Positions 12,584 to 21,671 of a stretch of 32,374 bases of DNA are shown here, piece after piece. Both the position numbers and the translations under genes were made by a program. The stretch comes from Ichthyophonus hoferi (taxonomy: Eukaryota > Opisthokonta > Ichthyosporea > Ichthyophonida > Ichthyophonidae), in the NCBI GenBank assembly GCA_002751075.1, contig NAOQ01000004.1, forward strand, positions 171,170 through 203,543, read 5' to 3'. The notes below the pieces were generated by a model. It made no database searches. It was given only the letters and a program-made list of their open reading frames with translations, and had not been told where the DNA came from. Numbering within the stretch: the stretch's first letter is position 1; every line of letters starts with the position of its first letter.

Positions 12584-13974
12584 ATACTATTCGAAATGTT
12601 CCAATATCTTGAATCTAACTGCTATATATATATTATCGATACCCCCTTATCGTTGTAATACTAAGTAATAAAAGCAGAATATAATAATGGCGAATTTAGG
12701 CTTCAAAATATATAATTAAAAAAGCGGCATGGGAGCTTTTAATGTAATCGCTAGTTAGTATATGTTGGCCGTTTGATTAAACGGATTAACATCTTTGTCA
12801 AGAAAGGAAAAAGAAAAAAATGACTAGTATGCATTGTCTCCACCTCTATCAATAACTTTTAGTGCCGATCTATTGTATGCACACAACTTGTTCGGGATGA
12901 TCTAATCAATGTTTTTTATTAGCTAAAGCCTATTTTATCCGACTCATTCCGGGGTTAGAAATGACCTTCACTGTATGATTGGTTGCCTGACGTTGCGTAC
13001 CAAAGCCCACCAATCGGGTTTATATATGCACATGGGTGCTTATATCTTATGCAAGGAGGGGTATTGACTATAGCTCTTAAAATGCAAAACAAAACGCAAC
13101 AGATTGCGAATAAGTATTTACATCGATGGTTTTCATCTCAGTTAGCACTCTAAGCTAAGCGAAATTTAATGCAATATTTTTTCCGCCTTAATTAAGGCAT
13201 GGTAACAATATAGATACTAACCAATAAAAATATCTATACATTTTTTATTGGTGTATGGGTCGTCTCCAGATAGTGAGGGGTGAGGACCCGAATAGATCAC
13301 TTTCCGGTGCTTTTATTGTGTTCAAATTGAAAAATATTTACAGATACAGCCAAATACTAAAATATAATGTAAACCAAAATAACTATAGCTATATAGCTGA
13401 TTATTTTTTATTAGCTTTATGACTTATATGCACGTTACTGTAAGATCACGTTGAAAACTATGTGGATGGTCATGTAGTTAATAGAATTCCTCGACTGAAC
13501 GTACACACATTTACAATAGATATGGCGATTGTATACTACAGGAACTAATCATTTTTTTTCCATTGATACTTAGATACGCCAATGTGAACACTTACATCAC
13601 TAAGAAAATTAGCTAATTTGTCATTTAAAATGAGGACACAAATAGTGAGATAAGATCAAACAATTCTAGTGGGGTCTCTATAAGTTATCGTGAGTTCTAT
13701 CAGTCTAAGAATCTTTAGTCAGTTGAAAATAAAGACTGAAGCGTTAATAGGCTTGTAGCAATTAAAAACAAGATTGATGGCTGGGCAGATACCGAACTTA
13801 CCTACTAATTCTATTTCAAGATAGAAACAGAGTAGAATAATCTGCTAGAGAAAACTTCGCATAATACCGTGAATTTTTTTGTTTTCTCCTCTGTATTGGG
13901 GGGGAGGGGTTCATCAATTTCACCTTTGTGAACCAAGTTAACCGAAATAGAATGAATAAATATTGAAAGATATA
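12584..13974. other. Upstream region of the metalloprotease gene, mostly unassigned
   Basis: The interval lies between the metalloprotease 5' end and the MITE. It holds the CCAAT/TATA cluster near 13.0 kb and otherwise AT-rich sequence. No exon with convincing splice signals was seen on either strand. Confidence 0.55.
12978..13028. promoter_or_regulatory. CCAAT, TGACG and TATA-like cluster, possible metalloprotease promoter
   Basis: Within 50 bp there are ATTGG (12978-12982), a CRE half-site TGACG (12988-12992), CACCAATCGGG (13008-13018) and TTTATATATG. It lies about 430 bp upstream of the metalloprotease start codon, with ATTGG in the sense orientation. The 11-mer CACCAATCGGG recurs exactly upstream of ARGLU1. 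Promoter function is inferred. Confidence 0.4.
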
Positions 13975-14422
13975 GGGGTTTTCGATCCGAATGGTAAGTC
14001 TCGCGATCAAAATTACAACCGTCTCGATCAAAATTATATTTTTCCCGATCAAAAGCAGAACAAATATATATATTAAAGAAAAAAATTACATAGTTTTCAA
14101 GAGATTATATTTCCTTTAAAAGGAAAAAATAACTCAGTATATATTTATATACACATATATAATATAACATAATGGCATCCTTTTATTGAACAAATGATGC
14201 TGACATGCTATGTTTATAAAAAACGAGACTGATAACATATTAGATAAGAATTATGACATTAGCCTGCTGATAACACGTTAGGTACCATTTAGGTTGAGTA
14301 TAAATTGGAAGAAAAACTTTTAAAAAAAAGTTTTCAAAACTTATATTTGTTCTCCTTTTGATATGGAAATTTTTATATATAAAATTTTGATCGCGAGGCT
14401 TGTCATTCGGATCGAAAAACCC
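13975..14422. mobile_element. Tc1/mariner-like MITE, 448 bp, with terminal inverted repeats
   Basis: The left end 13975-14014 (starting GGGGTTTTCGATCCGAATGG) and right end 14383-14422 are inverted repeats matching at 36 of 40 positions. A second inverted pair lies inside, at 14047-14068 and 14342-14363. TA flanks both ends (13973-13974 and 14423-14424), the target duplication expected for Tc1/mariner elements. GATCAAAA motifs recur beneath the left end. The interior is AT-rich with no transposase frame, so the element is non-autonomous. The open frame over its left half is chance. Confidence 0.88.
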
Positions 14423-14424
14423 TA

Positions 14425-14619
14425 AAAGAACACAGGACTACTGACTAGTCTTCACTATGCAATCCATTGCCGACAGCTTATGCAAGATATACATTCATAA
14501 CAATATATCAATAGAGACTAAGCAATAGTCAACATCAAATTCTAGTTAATAAGATTTATTTATTATTCGCGAGAGATAATATGTATGGTATGCCCAGCAA
14601 CATCAATTATAGTATATCC
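14425..14619. other. Non-coding sequence between the MITE and the gap
   Basis: AT-rich sequence without a recognisable feature. Confidence 0.5.
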
Positions 14620-14936
14620 AAAAAAAAAAAAAAAAAAAAAAAAAAAANNNNNNNNNNNNNNNNNNNNNNNNNNNNNNNNNNNNNNNNNNNNNNNNNNNNN
14701 NNNNNNNNNNNNNNNNNNNNNNNNNNNNNNNNNNNNNNNNNNNNNNNNNNNNNNNNNNNNNNNNNNNNNNNNNNNNNNNNNNNNNNNNNNNNNNNNNNNN
14801 NNNNNNNNNNNNNNNNNNNNNNNNNNNNNNNNNNNNNNNNNNNNNNNNNNNNNNNNNNNNNNNNNNNNNNNNNNNNNNNNNNNNNNNNNNNNNNNNNNNN
14901 NNNNNNNNNNAAAAAAAAAAAAAAAAAAAAAAAAAA
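14620..14936. other. Assembly gap of 263 N between two poly-A runs
   Basis: N occupies 14648-14910. It is bordered by 28 A on the left and 26 A on the right. It may represent a single long homopolymer that could not be sequenced, or a join between contigs. Frames through it are meaningless. Confidence 0.97.
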
Positions 14937-14995
14937 CGCAATGCCTTCCTCGTGGAACTCCGGCGCTAACACGCAACTCTTCATACAACCTTGGC

Positions 14996-15001
14996 TTTAT
15001 T
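14996..15001 (-). promoter_or_regulatory. Polyadenylation signal AATAAA for ARGLU1
   Basis: Canonical AATAAA on the minus strand, about 112 nt past the ARGLU1 stop codon. The intervening sequence would be a short 3' untranslated region. Confidence 0.6.
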
Positions 15002-15113
15002 ATATATCCTGGGCATTTCAATTGGCAAGAAAATACATGAGGTGTCATTCTAAGTTAAGGTACACTCGAGATTACAGCTTCAACATAACTATAAATATAT
15101 ATATAATAGATAG

Positions 15114-18100
15114 CTATTTCTTGATACCAAACGAGAGTTTAGGGCGGCTTTTGCGGTCCAAGATAGTAGCCTGCTCCTGTTTCCGTCTTGCTTCCTCCGC
15201 TTTCTGCGCCTCTCTTTCCAACTCCCTTTGACGCTGCTTTTTCTGAAGTTCATCCAAACGACTCTCCTCCTGTCCACATAGGACCAGGCACAGAAACAAC
15301 ACAATACAACCCAATACACAGAAGTATTCGTTAGTTGAGGTACATAATAATTTAAGCCGGTGATGACAGCATGATTATTACAGGAATAATGCCAGGAGTA
15401 CATGGATATACTATCCACATAACCATATCCACACATGTGGAGGACATTGATTTCCGAGTCTCGAAAAAGATAAGAGTCAATAGGAAAAGTATGGAGAAAA
15501 CAAAATGTAAAAAAAAAAAAAAGAACCAGATTAAGGAAGGTGGGGCAGTGAGATAAGAGAGAGAAAAAGAATGCCAGCTAGAGGCAGCCCACTTGATAGG
15601 AGAAAGGAACTTGGCTGGCCAGTGCGAGCCAGTGCTTAGTTTTCAGTCAGCCGCTTGCAGTGTTGATTTTGATAGGATAAGATGGAAGAGTGCAAGTACA
15701 CGAGTAGAATGAACAATTACGAATGGCTTCCATTTCAGATTATTCATTCAGTAGAAGCTAATGCGTACAAGGAACTTTTTGTTTCTGTTCCCTGATAGTT
15801 CTTGTGCTATGCCAAATACCATTTTATGGTTGGCTAATTTTGAATATTACTATATACAGTAAAATCAAAGTGAAGTTATGATTTTATTTGATGTGGACAT
15901 GCACCGGGCCAAGCCGGTGTACTGTTCAAGTTAAATATATTGCTTCATTCGCAGAAATAAACATTCATAATGGTGCTTAGTGTGCCAATGCCCATGACGC
16001 AAAAATAGGGGCCACACTTCCACACACTTTATAAAAACCCAATAATAATGATAATAAAAATCATCATACTGATAATAGGAATTAATGTAATATGAAAATA
16101 GATGTTGAATAATATTAATGTGGTTGGTGTAATGTAGGGAAGGGTTGAAATATCCCGTACATATTATATTCATCGGAGCATGGCATGATATTATGTGATC
16201 TTGCAAAAAAAAAATGATAAGAACAGAAAAATAAATGTACCAACCTCTTTATGCTGCATCTCGGCCATCTTCTTGTTGTTCTCTTCAATCACTCGCTCCA
16301 ACTCTTGCTGCTTGTGCAACTCTTCAGCCTACAGTATAAGAGATAATTGTATTAATTGTCATACTTATCCTATACATACACACGCCTGTAGTAATAGTCT
16401 AATCATAATCAACATTACTATATCTGGTCGTGTGTAAATGGCGAGATCTGCTATTACAATCATGGATCATGCGTACACTCAAACACCAACTAGGAATAAT
16501 ATATACCATTGTGGCTCAGATAATAACAATGTTGAGTATACCACTACAAGATTATCCCTAATCACACCAACACGCCCATACAGTAAGCACAGAGAGTGGT
16601 AAGCGAGAGTGGCCTACCCTTCGTTGACGGGCCTCCTCCAGTAATCGCTTTTTCTCTCTCTCCAACTCCTCAGCAAGTACATGCTCCATCTCTGCCTTCG
16701 CCTCTTCCACCCTTTTCATTGTCTCGGCTTCAATCTCATCTCTTCTCTTCTCTAGCTCTGCCTGTACTCTCTTTTCTAACTCAGCCTCTACACGTTGACG
16801 AACAGCCTCTGACACACGGCGCTCTACTTCCTCCTCAATCCTCTTACTTGACATCCTACACGAAATCAAACATAAACCTCATCAGATAAAAAGAAATTAT
16901 GTGCAAAGTTAATTATAAACAGAATCAAACACCAGTTAACAATTTGAGGGTGATAGATAGAGATAGGGTCGATTGGATGGGGAGCACCATTGATAAATAT
17001 ATTCTTAAGGTGAATAAAGTAATAATCAATGAGGCTGGCTTAGCAGGGTGATACATTACATTTGTCTGTTTCTTTTTATTTTAATAAAAGAGATAAGCAC
17101 ATTAAAAAGAAGGAAAAGACATAATTGGACCTTCCATACTAATTTAGTTTTTTAAAAGTATATTAAAATTCCCTTTCTCTATAAGTAACTTCTAAATATA
17201 TCAGAGGTACTCAAATATAGTTCTGCATAAGCATATATTCATATACATGTTTATTTTTATCTTATTCAAGCCTTATCTGTGTTAGAGAATACTAATAGCA
17301 CACTGACGCTAAGGATAACGTTAAGAATAAAAATAAATAAAAGAACGATGTTATATGTATATATGATTCTATACCGGACAGTGGTGAAAAGTGGTATGAA
17401 TTGGATTGTCCGTGCTGGTAGGCATGTTTTATCTCCATATTTATGGCTGGTTGGCGGTAGGTAGATCAAAAAAAAGAGAATGCTCTGACACGTACCACTT
17501 AAATAACAGGTAGTAAATGATAATTAGCTACGCATGGAGATATTGAAAATTCGGTATACCCTAAGTAGCTGCTCTTGTAAGTAAAATGCATAAAGCAGTA
17601 CAACTACACAAAAAAAAGGACATACAAGTAAATATGGCCCCACCCACCCACGCCCTTGTAGTTGTACACATATGTACGTAATATATACACTTTTGTATCC
17701 ATTTATATGCATAAAACTATATATTCAGGCATGTCCATATGTAGGGCTTACACAAATGCACACATTAAGGCACAAATACACACAAGCATAAAGAGCACGC
17801 ATAAAAGAGGAGTTCGGAAATCTCTTACGCTTTCTCTATTTTTTTTAAACAAAAATACAATCCACATGAAGAAGAAAAGAGGAAAAATACATACAATTTC
17901 TCTATTTCTTCCTGTTCCCTAGCAGCCCTTCTCTTGGCTCTATCTTCCAATGAGATAGAGGGGGATCTATTGCTTCTGTGTGAGGAAGAGGGAGAACGAC
18001 GAGAACGAGAACGTTTGTAATCTGCTTCTCTGTCTCGGGTCGATCTGTTCCGCCGTGACCTAGGACTGTATTTTTTATAATTTCTCTATTAGTCCAGTAG

Positions 18101-18293
18101 TACATAAAAACCTATATATATTCCTCCTACTACTCGAGAAAAAAAAAGAGCTAGAGGTGTTATTAAGCTATTATATTTGGGAGAGATAAAGAGAGAGAGA
18201 GAGAAGGGTATAAAAATACCTTCTTGACCTAGAGCGCGAGCGCCTAGGTGAACGCGAACGAGATCTAGATCGCCGTCTTTCAGAATAACCCAT
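15114..18293 (-). CDS. ARGLU1: Arginine and glutamate-rich protein 1 (ARGLU1), complete
   Basis: Five minus-strand exons, 18293-18220, 18065-17895, 16855-16618, 16328-16245 and 15269-15114, join in consistent phases (2, 2, 0, 0) to give 240 residues and a stop at 15116-15114. Human ARGLU1 is 273. The N-terminal third is an RS domain (MGYSERRRSRSRSRSRSP, then further SR/RS clusters to about residue 70). The rest is a long Glu/Arg/Lys coiled coil with the family's landmarks: RVEAELEKRVQAELEKRRDE and MKRVEEAKAEME, then LERVIEENNKKMAE (human LERILEENNRKIAE), and the C-terminal KSRPKLSFGIKK (human KSRPKLSFSLK). ARGLU1 is a nuclear co-factor that binds RNA and splicing factors and works with Mediator in hormone-receptor transcription. 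The protein is about 30 residues shorter than human, mainly in the RS domain and the coiled coil before the C-terminus. It is transcribed away from UGGT. Confidence 0.95.
15270..16244 (-). other. ARGLU1 intron 4, with a less AT-rich island at about 15560-15690
   Basis: A 975-nt intron with donor GAG/GTTGGT, T at +3. An island around 15560-15690 is richer in G and C and contains GCCAGTGCGAGCCAGTGC. A small hairpin lies at 15901-15920 (CACCGG, six-base loop, CCGGTG). Vertebrate ARGLU1 regulates itself through a retained intron and alternative exon, so an alternative exon here is possible, but I could not define one. Confidence 0.35.
18183..18206. repeat. GA dinucleotide tract near the ARGLU1 intron 1 donor
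   Basis: On the transcribed (minus) strand this is a CTCTCTCTCTCTCT tract beginning about 14 nt after the first ARGLU1 donor (GTATTT). Pyrimidine tracts in this position can bind splicing regulators of the TIA1 or PTB type. Confidence 0.85.
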
Positions 18294-18500
18294 GCTTAAA
18301 GCTAATATATATAATTAAAATAATTATAATAAAGACAGATACACCGTATATACTATGAATAATAAAAAGAATGATGCTATATCAAATCCATGTGCTATTA
18401 AACTACAGCCAGATAATGAGTTAAAATATTTAAATGTAAAACGAGTAAATTAATGGCTGCAAATTGTGTATCTAATAAATTGTGACCCTTAACCCCTGTA

Positions 18501-18519
18501 GGTGACGTCACCAATCGGG
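18501..18519. promoter_or_regulatory. Palindromic CRE abutting a CCAAT box, upstream of ARGLU1
   Basis: A perfect TGACGTCA (18503-18510) inside the palindrome GGTGACGTCACC is followed directly by CCAAT (18511-18515), about 210 bp before the ARGLU1 start codon. CREB/ATF and NF-Y sites side by side are typical of housekeeping promoters. Function is inferred. Confidence 0.6.
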
Positions 18520-18530
18520 TCTTTCGACGT

Positions 18531-18628
18531 TATTACCAGGCTACATAGGCAATAATAATATTAATAATATTAAACATTTATAGCTATAAAAGGAAGTACC
18601 CGAAATAATTGTGTATTCCTGTTGTAAC
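18531..18628. repeat. Local duplication, block P, first copy
   Basis: It shares CCAGGCTACATA, GCAATA(A/T)TA, ATAGCTATA and TATTCC with the block at 19972-20076, after clear divergence. It lies just upstream of ARGLU1, and a TATA-like CTATAAAAGG is present only in this copy. Confidence 0.65.
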
Positions 18629-18720
18629 ACTCCTCCTTGGCGTAGGTGGATTATTTCACCTAGGACATAAAAAATATAAAAAAGAAAATGAAAAGAACCT
18701 TAACATAGTGGTGAGCTTGT

Positions 18721-19438
18721 GGCTCACTAAATGAACTAGGTAATCCCCGATGACGTTCAGAAGTGACGGGTACCCAATAAAAATAAAAAGGAAGACAGTT
18801 CACACTGTATATTAAATGTTCCTACTCGCTGACTCTTGCTCTCTGGCATCTGGCGTTTGGCGGCTGGTGATTAAGATGATAGGTGGGTATGGGCCCAGTT
18901 GCTTTTACCTTGGCGTCACCATGAAGCTGATAATGTTGAGAGTTCAAATGCAGATTTGAAGAGAGGATATTTTATACCAGAGGGCTATTATCTTTATAAA
19001 TATATGTAATCAACTCCTGCACATCTAAAAACTTACAGAATGTCTTCTATTTTGTGTATAGGTGTAATAAAATAGTGTCTCCACACGTTGAAGTTAGTAG
19101 ACGGATGTAGGGTTGGGTGAAGTGATTTTGGCATTCATGGATCGTTGACTTATAGAATTGCCAGGTTTTGTGCCCATGATAAGCTATATAAGCTTTCTCT
19201 GTTATCATGTTGGTAATAATAAGTAGAGACGAGAGAGTTCCCGTGACCTATATTTGTTTAGAGAGAGAGAGAATACCAAATTCAAGGGCGTTTTAACATG
19301 TCCCTTTGCATACACGGAGTACAGATATGCCAAGATATTTTTATTACTAAACAAATCAGCAGGACTTGTCTTAGGCAGGATGCCTAAACAATATGCTATC
19401 TGGACCCCAAAATATTCGATCTAAAATGGCGTAATATA
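18721..19438. repeat. Local duplication, blocks Q and R, first copy
   Basis: Block Q (18721-18963, starting GGCTCACTAAATGAACTAGG) and block R (about 19232-19438, containing TTAGGCAGGATGCCTAAACA) are repeated at 19445-19905. In this copy about 265 bp separates Q from R. That segment begins and ends in GAGAG-like sequence, so it is either an insertion here or a deletion in the other copy. No coding potential is shared between the copies. Confidence 0.85.
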
Positions 19439-19444
19439 GGCTGG

Positions 19445-19905
19445 TGGCTCACTAAATGAACTAGGTAATTTCCAATGACATTCAGATGTGGCTGTGGCAT
19501 GGCACCCAATAATATAAAAACGGACCACACTGTGTATTAATGTTCCTACTTGTTCTGGCTCTTACTTTTGGCTCTGGTATCTGACATTTGGTGGCTAGTG
19601 ATTGAAGTGATATGTGGGTGTTGCCCAGTTGTTTTTACCTTGGCGTCACTTTGAAGCTGGAAATGTTGAGAATTCAAATACAGGTTTGAAGAGTATGCGT
19701 TCCTGTAGCTTATATTTGTTTAGAGGGAGAGAGAATACCGAATTAAAGGGCATTTTTAAGTCCCTTTGTATACACGGATTACCGATATGCTAAGACATAT
19801 TTATTATTAAACAAGTCAGCAGGATTTGTCTTAGGCAGGATGCCTAAACAATATGTTATTTAGACCCCAAAACATACGATCGGAAATGGCATAATATTAG
19901 TTGCA
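19445..19905. repeat. Local duplication, blocks Q and R, second copy
   Basis: Direct repeat of 18721-19438, offset by 724 bp at its start, with Q and R joined directly. Many substitutions separate the copies (for example CCTTGGCGTCACCATGAAG against CCTTGGCGTCACTTTGAAG), so the duplication is not recent. Confidence 0.85.
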
Positions 19906-19971
19906 GGACCTCTACTATTGACTGGTTCTATTTTGATGGGATCTTGGATTGGCATTTAACACCAATAGATT

Positions 19972-20076
19972 GTACTATTTTTCCAGGCTACATATGCAAT
20001 ATTATTATTATTAATATTGAATATTGATAGCTATATAAAGAAATATCTAAATTAGTTAAATATTCCCGTTTTAACA
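19972..20076. repeat. Local duplication, block P, second copy
   Basis: Diverged copy of 18531-18628 in the same orientation. It lies after the second Q-R pair, whereas the first P lies before the first Q-R pair. It lacks the CRE and the CCAATCGGG found next to the first copy. Confidence 0.65.
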
Positions 20077-20079
20077 ATA

Positions 20080-21660
20080 AGTATTGCAAATGCTAATAAT
20101 TCAATAGAAGAGAACCATTCTTCCTCCTCTCTCCTCTCTAGAGAAAAAGCAGGATTGTTAAAAGGACGATGAAATTGACAATTTGAGGAGATTTGATAGT
20201 GGTTCTTTTTATTTAGAGAATCTCATGCTATATTCATCAACTAAATATTCCATTATAATACAATCGTATATATGGCCCTACTAAATGTCAGAGCTCTTCA
20301 TTACAGATGCATTGTCGGTTATAGACCTCAAGTTTTACCTATTTGTTCTTTTATAATTTTTGGACTTAAGCCCCTGTTGTTGTATATAACACTTGATGTA
20401 TTCCAGTTTTAGTGTACGTATAGGTTCTCTTAATAGATTATTACTGCAAAACAAATTACATACTTATCAGAGCTTCTGCCATGACATAAAATTATGATGC
20501 AAATCAAATAGCTTCATAACTCCTAGTGTGATTAAGAGAAATACTAAGAGTTTGAGTTCATTTTTATGATACTTCAAGAATATATTATGCTCCTTTTATT
20601 GCTCACAGAATCCTTTTAGTTTCAGGTGTGATTATTAAAAAATAGTTAAATGACAGTCTAAAAGACAACTTAAATATTTATAGCCTAGATAGCTCTATAG
20701 CTTGGGGACTAGATCCGTTCATGAAATTATAATGATATGAAAATTAATGTATAGGAAAAGGCCTGTCGGTAATTACATATTAGAGATATTACTATCAAAT
20801 CTGTGTTTTGATTTTATTTTTTTGAGTTGTCCCTGAGCCAAATCTATCAGACCATGTCCTTGTAAACTTAAACTGAGCACGATATGCATGGATTTTATAT
20901 GAAGAAGCATGATATATCTATATGTACTTTAAATAATATAACCAATATTCCGTGATATATATCCAATCAATCAATGATCGCTACACATAAAAGCTGAAAA
21001 CTATTACAATAAAGTCGGGTAAAGAAATAGTGTTCCATAGCTTGCCGAAACAAAACGACATGAACACAGTAATATGGATTATTACAACAACAACGAAAAT
21101 AACATCCAAAAAGATAGAAATGCTAACATAAAATTGTTTTAATTGTTTATTTTTTAAAATATACTTTTTAAAATGTATTTCTGTTAGTCCAGGGTTATCA
21201 TATCATAGTGAAAACATGCAGATCTATTTTAGCTGTCATAGTTTTTGTTTTTACACATTTCTCAGATTTTATTTTCAAATACACGAAGCATATTTGAGAG
21301 CCATCCCATCACATACCTGCACAACGGGTGCGCAACATGGTCTTATTGATTGGATTTGAGCTTCATTTATATAAACTTCATCAGGCAGCAACAATGCCTG
21401 GGGTATATTTTATCTTCATGATTTATATAGTTTTTGTCGCTATACAACCTCTCATGTACGCAACAAACTGATAATAATTGGTGTATAAAATTTAAAAAAC
21501 AGTACATTGGCTCCTCTTTTTATTAAAGTAATTGTAAAAGCCAGGGATTTTTTGAAATTCACTATACATAGTAATTTTTATTCTATTAATTTACATACTA
21601 TATTTTTGCTTGGTTCTATGTACTTAGATATAGGTATACAATTTATTTTTATTTATCAAG
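20080..21660. other. Intergenic region between ARGLU1 and UGGT, nothing assigned
   Basis: AT-rich, with no convincing exons, RNA genes or transposon ends on either strand. It should contain the UGGT promoter, but no CCAAT-N9-CCACG endoplasmic-reticulum stress element was seen. Confidence 0.5.
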
Positions 21661-21671
21661 GTCTCCATACC

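Noticed and set aside
13816-14052. 78-codon minus-strand frame
   Set aside because: Chance frame running into the left inverted repeat of the MITE; no homology or splice signals.
14563-15231. Several frames across the N run
   Set aside because: They consist of poly-Lys or poly-Phe from poly-A plus unknown bases.
15899-15923. GC-rich hairpin CACCGG...CCGGTG as a possible small RNA
   Set aside because: The stem is only six base pairs, far too short for a microRNA precursor.
16596-16889. 97-codon plus-strand frame rich in Ser and Pro
   Set aside because: Antisense shadow of the ARGLU1 coiled-coil exon 16855-16618.
18900-18970. Short ATG frame within block Q (GTCACCATGAAG) as a decayed exon
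   Set aside because: The ATG is lost in the second copy and the frame is only about twelve codons.
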